Positions 11,101 through 23,220 are shown, counted from the first letter of the stretch. The stretch: 64,000 nt of DNA from Taudactylus pleione (GCA_031769625.1 JAUIMM010000121.1:14796001-14860000), one strand, 5' to 3'. The notes: a model not told the origin generated them from the sequence alone. Translations and numbers: made by a program.

Positions 11101-11660
11101 GCAAGTATAACTTAACATCCAACATGTAGTCTCATTACTTGCCATATTTTATTCAAAGGTTAGCAACTATGCTTACACTAACCACATTAATAAAATATTG
11201 CAATAATAACACACAGTTAAAACAAATATTTCCAATGTTAATAAAAGGTTTTTGCCATTTCATTTATTTATACATTGAAATGCTTTGTTGCGATTCCGTA
11301 AACCGCTGTGTAATCCACCTGTAATGTTCTCTTCTAAAATACGTCAAACAGGAAATATTAGCAGCTAAGAAGTAGTCTTGTTAGAAAAGCATATCCTTAG
11401 ATTGTTCCCGGCTGCACAGCAGGGTCTTGCTATAGCTGACCCTTTTGCCTCCTTCTCTTTGATGTAGGTGCTGTTTTCAGTAGCATTATCCTGGGAACAC
11501 TCGTGAGCAATTATCTGTTATGAAGCTGTGATTAATTGTAGATGTAAAACACATCTTGTACTGTACATACCAGAAATCAGACAAATAGACAAAGCACAAT
11601 ATGCACGGTTTACTCTGAAACGAGACCATGCTGGTTTGTAACTTTGCTATCTGCACACAG
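11101..11660. other. Unassigned AT-rich sequence
   Basis: No gene, tandem repeat or terminal repeat recognised. Confidence 0.4.
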
Positions 11661-11966
11661 GGGATGCGGTCAGAATCCCGACCGCTGGGATTCCGGCACT
11701 AAAAATGCAGACGATGGAATTCCAACACTTATCAGAATAATGGTGCCAGCATCCCGACATACCGTATGTAAGTACTGGGGTTAGGATTAGGCACCAACTA
11801 GGGGGAGGGTTATGTTTAGGCTGTGGGGAGGTAGGGATAGGTGTAGGATTAGGGGTTAGGTTAGGAGTACTTAACGTTAGGTCTCGGCATTGTGACCTGG
11901 TCGGGATGCCGGTGTCGGGATTCTGACCGCTGGGATCTCGAGCGCTGGCATCCCGTACCCATCCCG
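11661..11966. mobile_element. GTTAGGG-core MITE, copy 3
   Basis: About 306 bases. Left end GGGATGCGGTCAGAATCCCG, right end CGCTGGCATCCCGTACCC, core GGGGTTAGGATTAGG and GGATTAGGGGTTAGG. The ends carry several copies of GGGATTCYG / CRGAATCCC, giving multiple possible foldings. Confidence 0.65.
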
Positions 11967-13042
11967 CACACAGCCCTAATCAGAGATACTGTCTGTATCA
12001 TGCTGCTCACATGGTATCACATTTCTCAATGCTAAACACACGCCTAAAAGCTATCTACACGGACACTTTATAGCCATGGACATTCGTTGGTGGTAAGTTA
12101 CGATGGCTGAGATGCAATGTAAAACAATCAGGTTTGCGACTCGATTTGTGGAGGTGCATCTTTATTTTTACCAAAGCAATAGGTTTGCATCGTAATATGT
12201 AGGTGTTTGAGCCGAGGTTTGTAGTGACGGAAGGGAAGGCATCCACTGCTACAGCAACATTTTAAGTTAGCAGAGAATAGTGGACAGCAGAAGTGGTACT
12301 GTGCACTTTATACATGCAGGACAAGAGATGTGATACTGGGCGTGTTGGCCCCAAATTTCGGGGGCCTGCTGAAGCCAGTGTCTTTGTCCTTGTGGCTTTA
12401 GTGAATGTTACTCAGATATCCGATGGTCACGCAGAGTGATCTGATTCTGCATCCTCAGACACAGCTGCGAATCACAGCAACCGGCAGGAAGTGTCTATTT
12501 ACACAAGACGCCTCCTGCGGCATTAGCAGATTATTGCACAGTAGCTGCATCCAAAAACACAGATGCTGTGTTAATAGCATGTAACTCTGAATCAGGGACA
12601 TGGCACTGTGCATGTCATACATGCAGGAAAAAGAGAAGTGGTACTGTGCTCTTCCTACACACAGGCTGACGTCTAACAGTGAGCTACACATGGACCAAGA
12701 AGTGTGGCTCACTGTGTCTAGCACCGCAAGGTCCGACAGCCATTACCAGCTGATGATCTCCAGTCTCCAGCGGAAGATCCGGGAGTCGGCAACTGGCATC
12801 CAGGCACAATCTCCTACACTGTCTCCTCCACAGGCAAGCGACTGCACAGGGATAGCCGACTCATCTCTTAGGTCACCATTGGCGTGGCCTGTAAGGCTCA
12901 CCTACCATCCTATTCATTTTTTATCTTTATTTGGATCATTTTGTCTCCCATTTATTCAATAAATATTAACATTTTTGTAATTGATACAAAATTGAGGCAC
13001 TCTACCTTTACTCATACCTAGTATTTTTGTTATATAGTAACA
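11967..13042. other. Unassigned sequence with diverged 30-bp-like motifs
   Basis: No gene recognised. ACATGCAGGACAAGAGATGTG near 12,313 and ACATGCAGGAAAAAGAGAAGTG near 12,619 resemble the unit of the 30-bp minisatellite at 15,005-15,350. Both are followed by GGTACTGTGC- or ATACTGGGC-like words. Confidence 0.35.
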
Positions 13043-14909
13043 CAACGATTCCCAAACTGTGCACCTCGGCTCCCTGGGGTGCCGCAGTGCTGTCTCTGGA
13101 GCGCTGAAAGCTTCCCAATTTTTTTTTTCTATTTGCTTGCATGGCTGGACTCTGGAGAGGCTTGGTGAGTGGAGCAGTGCAAGGAGCTGTGGGCAGGGCG
13201 CGGGAGGGTATATGTGAGCATGCGTGAATCTGGTAACAGGACGTGAACTGTCTGTGGTGTTGCCGAAGGGGGTCCTGGCTGGTTGCATGGCTGACCTGAG
13301 GAGCTGAAACGGCATGGCTATCGCTACTGAAGTTAAGTAAGGTGGAGGCTTGGGGGAGCTGCAATGCGTGGGAGAGAGTCGGGTTGATGTGGGGAGCGGA
13401 GGGAGGGGAAGTGCCACATAGTGTTCTATAAGGAGGGGGCCACATAGGGAACTATAGAGGGGGCCGCAATGAGGAGGGAGGGGAACTAAGGGGGGGGGGT
13501 GTTGAGAGACACATGCAGGAGGGGGGCTGCAATGACAGAAATCAAAATGGATTATACAATAAATAGAACATTGAATTAGCAACAAATAAATAGATTAATG
13601 TACAGTAAAAAATAAAACATATTAATCAATGAAAAATTTAAATGGATAGATACATTGAAGTAAATAACAGGTGGTTAGATAATAACAAGGACTGTGCCGA
13701 GTTGCAGATCATGGAGTAACAGTCACTGCATATAAACAGCTCAAGTTCATCAGATATAGGCGCTTGACACACCTTGCTAGTTTGTGACTTGATATAGCAA
13801 CAATGTAACCGCTATCCTGTAACAGTAGTATCCATTTAGGTATCCAGAGAAATAGGCAGCGTGAGACTTTTAGATTAAAGAAGCAGTTAGTAGGTTGGAG
13901 TGTGCAAAGTGTCACCCCGCCGGGCGCCACAGTGGTGGAAAGAGGAGTAGTAATTACTAACCGGCCTCAGGGTTTCAAACGGCTGTAGATACTCGGATGC
14001 CGTTGTTCTCTGTCTGGCTGCACGATGGAAGATGCCTGCCGGAGAAAGGAACAGGCTCAGTGTCTCAGACAGCTGCGGGTAATCGGGTGCCGTAGCTCTC
14101 TGTCCAGTTGTACAATACAATGGAGGATGCCTGCCGGAAAACTGAGCTGGGGGAGAAGCCGGAGAAAGTTTCAAATGTGTGGGTAAGCGTGGCCATGACT
14201 TATGGGTTCTCCCCGCACCAGGATAGAGAACCACGGACACTGGGCACCCGTACAGGAGCTGGTTATAATGCAGGACACAGTGGTCATATATTCTGCCCAT
14301 ATCTGACCACTGTGTCCTGTGTTATAACCAGCTCCTGTACGTATGCCCAGTGTCCGTGGTTCTCTATCCTGGTGCGGGGAGATCCCATAAGTCATGGCCG
14401 CGCTTACCCACACATTTGGAACTTTCTCCAGCTTCTCCCCCAGCTCAGTTTTCCGGCAGGCATCCTCCATTGTATTGTACAACTGGACAGAGAGCTACGG
14501 CACCCGATTACCCGCAGCTGTCTGAGACACTGAGGCTGTTCCTTTCTCCGGCAGGCAATGACAGAGACATGCAGGAAGAGGGCTGCAATGACAGACACAT
14601 GGAGGGCACATTTCGGTGCATATTGTATTTACTTTGTTCTTATTCCTCTTAATGAGTGCTGTAAATTGTTCTTTAAATTAATTCTGATTGAAAAAAAATA
14701 TATACATTATTTTGCCTTGGATTTATGTGTATTATTTTTGCAAACAAGTTAATAAGTATTTCTGTCCTGACCTAAATACTAATTACGTTATTTTGACCCA
14801 ATTATTTTAAAAAGGGACCGCTCTGTAATTATTTCGGTTTAGGGGTGCCTTGAAAAAAATCATGGAGACCCTAAGGGTGCCTTGAACTGAAAAAGTTTGT
14901 GAACCACTG
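13043..14909. mobile_element. Non-autonomous hAT-like element
   Basis: The right end, read on the complement, is CAGTGGTTCACAAACTTTT. The left end is CAACGATTCCCAAACTGTG. Flanking 8-mers TAGTAACA (13,035-13,042) and TATTAACA (14,910-14,917) differ at one base, as expected of an aged hAT target duplication. Both ends continue into related GGTGCC-rich sequence. No transposase frame is visible. The interior has a GC-rich left part, an AT-rich middle and a large palindrome at 14,034-14,556. Confidence 0.75.
14034..14556. repeat. 523-bp near-perfect palindrome
   Basis: Arms 14,034-14,286 and 14,304-14,556, 253 bases each, spacer 17 bases. The arms are exactly collinear, and I count about nine mismatches by eye. 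A further partial repeat of the outer arm lies at about 13,975-14,040, where GATGCCTGCCGG and TCTCTGTC recur. Transcription would give a long hairpin RNA. Confidence 0.92.
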
Positions 14910-15004
14910 TATTAACATCATGATAGTGGGACAGATCATCTAAAAAGGACACACATAGGTGAGCGCTTTGTGTACACTTTCTATATCCATTTGTCTTCCT
15001 ACAT

Positions 15005-15350
15005 ACAAGACAAGAGACATGGTACTTCCCACGTGCAGGACAAGAGACATGGTACTTCCCACGTGCAGGACAAGAGACATGGTACTTCCTACGTGCAGGA
15101 CAAGAGACATGGTACTTCCTACGTGCAGGACAAGAGACATGGTACTTCCTACGTGCAGGACAAGAGACATGGTACTTCCTACGTGCAGGACAAGAGACAT
15201 GGTACTTCCTACGTGCAGGACAAGAGACATGGTACTTCCTACATGCAGGACAAGAGACATGGTACTTCCTACGTGCAGGACAAGAGACATGGTACTTCCT
15301 ACGTGCAGGACAAGAGACATGGTACTTCCTACGTGCAGGACAAGAGACGT
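15005..15350. repeat. 30-bp minisatellite, about 11.5 copies
   Basis: Unit contains GACAAGAGACATGGTACTTC and CTACGTGCAG. Most copies are identical: the first two have CCCACG where later ones have CCTACG, and one has ACATG for ACGTG. Because 30 is a multiple of three, frames on both strands stay open and give decapeptide repeats. These are not evidence of a gene. There are no variable spacers, so it is not a CRISPR array. Confidence 0.96.
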
Positions 15351-15631
15351 GCTGCTGTGTTTCTACAGCAACAAACAGTGACAACAATTTGCAGGATTTA
15401 ACATACAAATAAGAAGTGTTTATAAAACAAGTAAAACTATTATCTTTCATGTCATTTTAATTCCAGAGCAATTGTTGTAAATATTGTTACTTGAACTGTT
15501 CTAAACAATATCTGGCAGACGGCATTTCTTTCTACAGACACATTATGCAACACTGACATTTCTATGTAACCAACCCCTGTACTATAAGTAATTGTTGCTT
15601 GTTGTATTTCCCCATTGTGCTGCGCTGCAGT

Positions 15632-16473
15632 GTACACCAATCAGCCATACCCATAAAACCACTGACAAGTGAATAACATTGATTATCTAACTACATTGGC
15701 AACTGGTGGGACATATTAGGCAGCAAGTGACCACTCCGTTCTTGAAGTTGATGTGCTGGAAGCAGGAATAATGGGCAAGCATAAAGATCCAAGACTTTGA
15801 CAAGGGACAAATTGTGGGGCTAGACAACTGGGACAGAGCAACTCCAAACCGGCAGGTCTTGTGGGGTGTTCCAGGTATAGGCTCATTGATGGAGTGAAGG
15901 CTAGCCCATATTGTCTGATCCCACAGAAGAGCTACAGTAACACAAATCATTCTGGCTATGATAGAAAGGTGTCAGAATACACAGCGCATCACAGCTTTCT
16001 GCGTATGGGGCAGCGTAGCTGCAGACCAGTCAGAGACCCCATGCTAACCCCTGTCCACCACCAAAAGTGCTTACAATGGGTTCAAGAGCATCAGAACTGG
16101 ACAGAGCAATGGAAGAATGTGGCCTGGTCTGATGAATCAGGATCTCTTTTACATCATGCGAACGGCCGGGTACGTGCGCGTGGTTCACCTAGGGCTAAGA
16201 TGGTACCAGGATGCACTATGGGAAGAATGCACTATGCCAGCACAGGATGCACTATGCCAGCAGAGGCAGTGTGATGATCTGGGCAATATTCTGCTGGGAA
16301 AACGGTTCTGGCATTCATGTGGATGTTACTCTGGCACATACCACCTACCTAAACATTGTTGCAGATTGAGTAACCCACTTGATGGCATCGGTATTCCCTA
16401 ATGGCAGTGGCCTCTTTCAGCAGAATAATGCGCCCTGACACTGCAAAAACTTTCAGGAACAGTTTGAGGAACA
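15632..16473 (+). pseudogene. Decayed Tc1/mariner transposase element, 3' truncated
   Basis: Starts with the Tc1-type terminus TACACCAATCAGCC and runs into degraded transposase sequence on the plus strand. Recognisable pieces are the CATCAGAACTGGAC region, a WSDES motif (first catalytic Asp of DD34E transposases) near 16,127, and a GGCAGTGTGATGATCTGGGC block (normally GGSVM-W). The second catalytic region reads QQNNAP followed by a stop, so the Asp is lost. Sequence stops at AGTTTGAGGAAC and the region for the third acidic residue is absent. A local duplication of ACTATGCCAGCA occurs near 16,230-16,262. Family assignment is from memory of this widespread fish and amphibian lineage. Confidence 0.85.
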
Positions 16474-16853
16474 AAAGCTGGGTACACAATAATGTAGACG
16501 TTATGTCATCCGAACCGGCGGTTCGGGCAGACACATAGTCCGAACACACTGACCAGTGCTGACTACTAATGACCAAGCGCGCTCCCATTTAGTCGTCTGT
16601 CACAGGAAGTTGCCAAGATCCTGAGCGAGGTCTGGTCACCCACTATTATGCAAATGTGGTTGATGGTTCTCAATGTTTAGGCTATCTTGCGTACTGATCA
16701 GGCTTTGAGTAGAGGGAGATGGGCGGCTTAATATAGGGCTGGGCGCCTGCATCTTGTGCTGCTGTCTCCGTACATATGCACTGATTAGCATATTCTCGCA
16801 GCGGACGGGTTCATGCATTCTCTCCTTTGCCTTCCTTGCTGAATCAGGCCCTC
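16474..16853. mobile_element. Fragments of a K element and a GGCCC-terminus MITE
   Basis: AAGCTGGGTACACAATAATG at about 16,476 resembles a K left end, and CCTTGCTGAATCAGGCCC ending near 16,851 is a family-iii right end. The partner ends are missing, so I treat these as two truncated fragments joined side by side. Confidence 0.45.
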
Positions 16854-17162
16854 TATTACTTCTGTTTATTAAAGGATAATTATGGTTTCTAGCAACTTGC
16901 CTAATCTGTGATTTTTATGCTTGAACAGTTACGGTTATTATAGCAGGGCACTGGAGCAGCTCTCAGATCGGTGCTCGGAAAAAAAGCTTTTACAACAGTG
17001 TCTCATGAATACTGATTCATCTTATATAATGGCTGCATCTGGGATGACACCAGTGAATGGCATTTAGTTATAGAATATTTTAGAAATAGACGCTGTCCTA
17101 CTCTGACATTAGGATTGTAAATCAATGATTGATCAGAGCTGAGTGGTAAACAGTAAAGATAT

Positions 17163-17274
17163 TTATTTTATTTATTACCAGTTATTTATATAGCGCACAC
17201 ATATTCTGCAGCGCTTTACAGAGAATATTTGGACATTCACATCAGTCCCTGCCCCAGTGGAGCTTACAATCTAT
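17163..17274 (-). repeat. SINE tail fragment, reverse orientation
   Basis: The complement matches the 3' part of the SINE at 34,215-34,572: TATAGCGCACACATATTC, CAGCGCTTTACAGAGAATAT and CAGTCCCTGCCCCAGTGGAG. It starts at a partial TTATTTA-rich tail. Confidence 0.75.
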
Positions 17275-17450
17275 GGGCCTGATTCAGCAAGGATCGCAAT
17301 TGCGATCACAGTTGAAGAAAATCGCACGCAATGCTAACGTCTCTATGCTCAGCCAGAATAGAGACGACCATTACATCCGTAATACCTCGCAGTCTTGCGC
17401 ATACATTGGTGAGTGAGTACTCAGCTGCGTAGGCAATTGCAATGATTTAA
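17275..17450. mobile_element. Truncated family-iii MITE
   Basis: Starts GGGCCTGATTCAGCAAGGAT and continues with GCGATC/GATCGC-rich sequence. The right end is missing or has diverged beyond recognition after about 17,450. Confidence 0.6.
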
Positions 17451-17694
17451 AGGTTCTGCTCTTCTTTACAATAAATCTAGATCAAGAGCGCTTTTCATAT
17501 CAGTTCTTCAGGAAAATAGAAAGGTCAGTGTGTTCTAGTATTCCTGCCTGATATGGTGGAGGAAAAAAAATAGAAAATAAACCCGACATGCTGCAGCAAC
17601 TCTTCTGGCCAGCAGGAGGCAACAGAATAGTCATAGTGCATAGATTGACTCCTTTGTTGTCAATTATCAGAACACAGGAGCTTGGAATGTAGAC

Positions 17695-17880
17695 CAGTGG
17701 TCCTCAACTTCAGACCTCAAGAACTCCCCCCAGGTCATATTTGAAGGAACTTTAATTGTGGAAACCGGTTGGAAAATTACTGACCCGGCAAAATAAATTA
17801 AACTTACCTGTGCACGTTTAAAGAAATCAAGTAAACATAACCTGCTAGGGGTACTAGAGGACTGTAGTTATGAACCACTA
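17695..17880. mobile_element. hAT-type MITE
   Basis: 186 bp, left CAGTGGTCCTCAACTTCAGA, right (complement) TAGTGGTTCATAACTACAGT. A perfect 8-bp duplication ATGTAGAC flanks it (17,687-17,694 and 17,881-17,888). The 8-bp duplication and CAG-type end define hAT ancestry. Confidence 0.88.
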
Positions 17881-18351
17881 ATGTAGACCAGTCCATTGCA
17901 GAGAAAGAACAATGTAGAAACATCCACCATGAAAGCTGGCATTCCCTGGTGGTTATTTGAAATCATTATGATGCAAAATTCTGACTGTGCATTGAGCTGT
18001 AGCAACCAATCACCCTAGTATAATTTGGACAGTATACCCAAATGTTTGATTGGTTCATATGGGCCACTGCCTTTTTGCACCATATTAATAAATCACTCAA
18101 TCCCACCCTCATAGTCATCAAGTGTTTAGTTAATCATTCCTGTGATTAAGCACCAAGGACTTTACTGCAGACATAATGTGAGCAAATAAGCAATCCATGC
18201 ATCACAACATTTTATGAAATCTACACATAACCTCCTCATATGAGTTTGTATGACCTTGTCTGCCTATACCTAGTGTTAAAAAAGTTCCACAAAATCACTT
18301 ACATGAAGCTGGGGCGCTGATGATACATGGGATCCCGGCAGACTGCACATG

Positions 18352-18628
18352 TAATGGTGCATACACACAGTCAGAATTTCTGTCAGATCTGAACTATAAC
18401 GATTTTAAAAATCGTTCATATCTCAAAGAACATTTGTCATGTGAGCCTGCAACGATGAAAGATGCGAGTTCCCGATTGTCAGATAACGATATCTGACATC
18501 TGATGTGTTTGCAGTCAGATTTGGTTTATTTCGTTAATTTTAATACTGTCTGAACGATTTTTACCAACGATTTTACAAACGACTTGAACGATTTCAATCG
18601 TACATCTGACCGTGTGTATGCACCATTA
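18352..18628. mobile_element. K-type foldback MITE, K3
   Basis: Near-perfect termini TAATGGTGCATACACAC and GTGTGTATGCACCATTA. The interior is rich in GAACGATTT and AAATCGTTC inverted words. Confidence 0.82.
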
Positions 18629-19661
18629 GTTGTTATAAAGCTTGTGTGTCACATAATTAAATAACCACTTTCAAACCAATCCCCGAAGCAGATACTTAAC
18701 TACATTTTCCAGTAATGGAATGTGCAGAATGTTTACTCATAGAAGTGCTAAATAATTATCATACTTTTATTGCGACAACTACTAGAATGTATGTTGTTTA
18801 TTAAATTCACAACAGCAATCATATGAAAATAAGTTAACTTAAATCACTGTGGCAGGCTTTGCGAAGAAAGGTGGCATTGAGCATTTCTTCTTGGTTTGTT
18901 TCTTCAGACAGCTATAAGTTATTTAAAATTCTGCATGCGAAATACCACATTACAGTGTCAGCGGCTGTAACACTGTAACATAGCATTTTGCATGCAGATA
19001 CACCTGCAGTTGCACACAGAATATAGGCATGCTGCATGTTATTTCAATCAGCAGAAGCAGCTTGTGCATCCTATTCGCATCGCTGTGCGATAGAGACACA
19101 TTTGAAGGTAAAATAGACACAAATAGACGATCGGTGCTACAGAGTTACACCACGGCATGGCATGACTAGAAGGGCTGTTTAACGCGTAAGGAGGCTACAT
19201 GTATGTGGACACATTTGTAGTCAATTATTGCCCGCGACTAGCCCTGAAGGTGCACTTAATCAAGAATTTCTGTTTGCACCTCAAACTTGTGCCTCCGGGG
19301 CTAGTTGCAAACTTACTTTGGGCAGCAACTATAGCTTATAGCTCTGAAGTTAAACACTGCAGTAAGTCCGGACACTAATTGAATCTGCTTCTAAGGCTGA
19401 GCTAGGCGAACCTGCAGAAAGAGAAGGTCCACAAAACGCCAATAAAAAAAAACTTGCCAAATGGCAATACAAAATAGTACGATCAGCAACACAACTCAAT
19501 CCAGAATCGTGGTGGGAGATGCAAAGATCGCCTATTCTTGAGATGCAGAAGAGGACTAATGCTGCTGATAAAAAAAAAAAAAAAAAAGTTTTTCTCAAAA
19601 AGTTCCAGACTTAGCAACTCTGAGATGGGACTCGTATGATAACTACGTGTCAGGTATGGGT
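18629..19661. other. Unassigned sequence
   Basis: No gene or terminal repeats supported. Holds an A run of about 18 near 19,569 and a CATGCAGAT/ATCTGCATG-like word pair near 18,990. Confidence 0.35.
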
Positions 19662-19941
19662 GTTAAGCCACGTATCCATTAGGCGATTTAATGAGCGATT
19701 GAACAATTACGACATCGTAATCGTTCAATCGCTCATTAACTATAATGTCGGAAACAATCATCACCTGAACATGCCGGTCAGGCTGCCGATAATGACAGAT
19801 TGACCATGTTCAGGTATGAGGGAGGGTGCCTACACTGAACGATATAACGTTCAGTGTAGGCACTACAGGGGATCAGGAACGACCTTACGATTACGTAATC
19901 GTACTGTCTTTCCATAGTTAGGTAGTGGATGCGCACCTTTA
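19662..19941. mobile_element. K-type foldback MITE, K4
   Basis: Left TTAAGCCACGTATCCATTAG, right GGTAGTGGATGCGCACCTTTA. The interior palindromes include CGATTGAACAATTACGA with its complement, and GAACGATATAACGTTC. TTAA/TTTA at the ends suggests a TTAA target. Confidence 0.75.
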
Positions 19942-20384
19942 GATTAATGTTTATTCGTACACTTATTGCAACAACTATTGTCCTGCATATGCTTTGTGGC
20001 TAATCTATTAATAAATTTTAAAAAAAGACAGGAAGCTAGAAAGTGACAGCTGATGTTTGATGCTGCAGCGTAGAAAGCAGTTTGCAAGATTTGCTCTATA
20101 ATAAAAGTCTGTTCTTTAGCTTAAACACGCCTAGACAACATCCTATACTATCTGCTGATGGCAGCTAATTACAGGCCCTGCAGTGCAGGAATTTTGAGAA
20201 TCACGAGTATTTAATCATTTAGCAACACTGCAGGGAAGAATATAAGAGTACAATGAAATTGGTAATTGAGTCACAGAGTTCTTTTTAAAATATGCACAAT
20301 TCAGGCGGCACAACATACTACTTTTATTTTTACCTCTCCGGGAGAAGCTCAGTGAATCTCACATATTTGAATAGGTGACAGGGC

Positions 20385-20600
20385 CAAATTATGCGATTTT
20401 CATATAATCACGTCATTAGTCCCTGCTCCATATGCGCCGACCTCGAATTGCCAGTAAAATTCACACCATTCTGCCCACTTCACTAGGAAGTGGGCGGGAT
20501 GAGCGAGAAGTGACTACTCTTCCCGAGTGCAGGGGGTCTGCCAGTAAAATCGGGAGCCCCCCGCAGGTTTCGGGAGAGTAAGCTAGTATGAAGTACAGTC
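20385..20600. repeat. Dispersed repeat R2, copy 2
   Basis: Shares TTCTGCCCACTTCACTAGG and AAGTGGGCGGGATG with 9,175-9,425, followed by a diverged GGGTCTGCC...CGGGAG block in the same order. Class unknown. Confidence 0.55.
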
Positions 20601-20895
20601 TCACTTTCCGGACACTGTCCCGTCAGAGCAGCAGAGAATGGATGCATCCATTTAGTGCTGGGAGAGTCTGGGGGCAGAGTGCCAGAGGACTGGACTCGTC
20701 CACGGTGTGACGAGAAGCAGGGGCATGACCCGTAGTCATACATACACAAGGGGGTGTGGCCTAGCATGCACAATGCCACTCCTCCTTTCAAACATGCATG
20801 AAATCCAAGAACGGTATTTTAGAATATTGAGAGGTATCACCTATATTTAATTTTTTTGTTGTTGTTGTTAGAAAGATGCTATAGTGCAAAAGTCC

Positions 20896-21160
20896 TTAAG
20901 AGGGGTATCCACTAGACGATAAAGTTGAACAATTGAACGATAACGGTAAAATCGTTCGAACATCATTTGAAAATGTGGTCTTTTAGACATCTATCATTGT
21001 TCAAACATGCTGGTCAACCTGATTATATCGTCATGTTCAGCATGTTTGCAGATGATTGATTGTGCCTGCACTGAACGACATATCGTTCAGTGTGGGCACC
21101 CTGCAGTGATATCGTTATCATTCAGGCTTTTCACTGTCGGGTAGTGGATACCCGCCTTTA
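20896..21160. mobile_element. K-type foldback MITE, K5
   Basis: TTAAGAGGGGTATCCACTAG on the left, GTAGTGGATACCCGCCTTTA on the right. The interior contains ATCGTTCA/TGAACGAT inverted words. Confidence 0.8.
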
Positions 21161-21407
21161 GTCTCCAAACTCTAAAATCACTATTTATTTCAGGGGGTAT
21201 TTATCACCTCCCTGTCCCATTAATAATGGCAAACCACTATATTGTCTTTTTTTTTGTACTGGTCCAAACACTATGGGTATTTATTTCTTGGATTTAGAGA
21301 TGTTTATCAAGTTTGTTTATTTTATGACTTACTGGGGTGGGGATGCATGGTGCAAATGCTTTTGTTGCTCTCCTATATTTAATTTGGTCATAGTAATAGC
21401 AACTGCA

Positions 21408-21679
21408 TTAAGCTCACCATACACTTTAATATCTGTCCAACCATCCATCTAGTTGGCTGGCGGGAAGAAAAATCCGATAATGCATGGGAGCAAATGACAA
21501 TTGACCATTTGCGCCCAAAAACTCGAAAACAGACAAAAATGGCCATTCAAACAAATTAGTTAAAACGAACGGATTTAACCAAATTTGTCTGAATGACAGT
21601 TTTTGTCCCATACATTACCAGATTATTCTTCCAACCAGCCAAATATTTAGTTTGTTTACAACCAGCTAACTACTCTTAA
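21408..21679. mobile_element. K-type foldback MITE, K6
   Basis: TTAA at both ends. The interior inverted pair CATCTAGTTGGCTGG / CCAACCAGCC and GAGCAAATGACAAT-like words group it with K8 at 28,137-28,463. The termini are more diverged than in the other K copies. Confidence 0.65.
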
Positions 21680-21727
21680 GGCGGCCAGTTTTAGTAATGT
21701 AAGGGGCTCCTAGTTAATAGACCAGAT

Positions 21728-22029
21728 CAGTAGTTCCCAAAATAGGTGCCGTGGCGCACTTGCAGGGTTGCCATGGGTTGATGAACCAAGACAAAGACCA
21801 AAAAAAGTATGGTCATTGTGATTGGCAGCCATCAGCACTGGTGGCTGCCAATCATAAAATGTGTGGACAAACAGAAGCACAACCCTGACCACCACCACAT
21901 AACTGAACCTAAGGGTAAAAGGTAATCACAAGTCCCAATTTAATCATTTTCTCTGACTTTCTCAATAGCTGCCATGAAACAAAGCCGATAATCTAGTGCT
22001 CCAAGATTCAAAAAAGTTTGAGACCACTG
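21728..22029. mobile_element. hAT-type MITE
   Basis: Left CAGTAGTTCCCAAAATAGGT, right GAGACCACTG. Flanking GACCAGAT (21,720-21,727) and GACCAGAC (22,030-22,037) match at 7 of 8. An internal inverted pair (GGCAGCCATCAGCACTGGTG region) contributes a hairpin. Confidence 0.75.
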
Positions 22030-22085
22030 GACCAGACTAAACACATCTGCTTCCTTTACAGGTGGCAGGTGATCTCCACCTCTAG

Positions 22086-22649
22086 CATAGGCAAACGCAG
22101 GGGGGGTTTCCTTCTGCCTGGAAACCCCACTCCCCAGCCCACACCATGACCACAATAGAAATAGTAATATAATAGAATTTTACTAGTGCTGCATGTTCTT
22201 CTCAGTATCACAAATGAAATAATTAGCACCACCTGTGTATCTTTTAACATGTGTCAGTAATAAATAACCTGTGCACCAACTCTGAAATCTGGAAAACATG
22301 CACTATTAGGGATGTGCTGCTATTAAGCCCAATATGTACATATATGTCCAGGGCAGTGCTAGGTTCTGCTGCTGCTCCCAGACTCCCGGACTTGCCTCCA
22401 TGCTCTGGAATGGTGCCCACATCTAAAATAAAAACATTCAGCTCAGGCAGGATGTCCCTACTGCCGCATTTAATGGCTTGCTGTGATCGCTGGTCCTCTA
22501 TATGCTGGAATTATGACACACAATATACTTTGTATGATGCATATTAAAGCTGGTTAAGTGCTAATTCTACCCTCTTCATGGACTGGCCACACTCACTCTA
22601 AAATCAAGCATTTGGAAACCCCCCTCTAGAAATCCTGCGTTTGCCACTG
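22086..22649. mobile_element. hAT-like element containing a second hAT fragment
   Basis: Left CATAGGCAAACGCAGG and right (complement) CAGTGGCAAACGCAGGATTT are inverted partners. The middle, about 22,190-22,310, resembles the interior of the hAT MITEs at 28,536 and 31,657 (ATCACAAATGAAAT, CACCTGTGTATCTTTTAA, ATGTGTCAGTAA). Target duplication is unclear. Confidence 0.55.
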
Positions 22650-23042
22650 CCTAGCTTACTTAATTGTCTATCTCAAAATAAAAACAAATATTTGTTTGGT
22701 CACTATAGGAAACATACATCCAGGAAGTGTTGAGTGCGCAAGAGTACTCTCTCCCCCAAAGGCATATACTCACAAATATATTTAAGTCCTGTCAATGTAA
22801 ACGTACATGTGTGTCAAGGATATAGTGTGCTTGTACAGCTCATACTGTAATTTATTACATTGATTTAGAAATGCCAACATGTCCTAAACTGACCTACTTG
22901 TGAGCACCTGACACTGCATTTGGAGTGCTCCACCTATTTCTGTAAATTCTCTCCCCAGGAATAATACACTGTATCAGACACTAATGACACAGAAGTACTG
23001 CAGTCTCCAGTAATGGATATGAAAGCAGTTTCTTCAAGTGAC
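22650..23042. other. Unassigned sequence
   Basis: No gene or repeat structure recognised. Confidence 0.35.
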
Positions 23043-23220
23043 CATGGGGGAAATGTATCAAACCTTCTCAAGAGAAATAGTGGAGAAGTTGCCCATAGCA
23101 ACCAATCAGCTTCTTCCATTTTGTAGAAGGTGCAGGATAAATGGCAGCTAGGTGTTGATTGTTCACTATGGGCAACTTCTCTACATTTTCTCTATATAAG
23201 GTTTGCTGCATCAAGTATTT
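23043..23220. mobile_element. Small MITE with GGGGAAATGTATCAAACC end
   Basis: Left GGGGAAATGTATCAAACCTT pairs with right AAGGTTTGCTGCATCAAGTA. An inner pair GAAGTTGCCCATAG / CTATGGGCAACTTC is perfect. This ATGTATCAA-type MITE is abundant in frogs, from general knowledge. Confidence 0.7.

Noticed and set aside
15005..15350. Possible CRISPR array (regular 30-bp repeats)
   Set aside because: Units are directly contiguous with no variable spacers, no cas-like genes are present and the setting is eukaryotic.
14860..15450. Open frames of 126-196 codons on both strands with decapeptide repeats
   Set aside because: They arise because a 30-bp unit is a multiple of three and lacks stops in most phases. 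There is no gene context.
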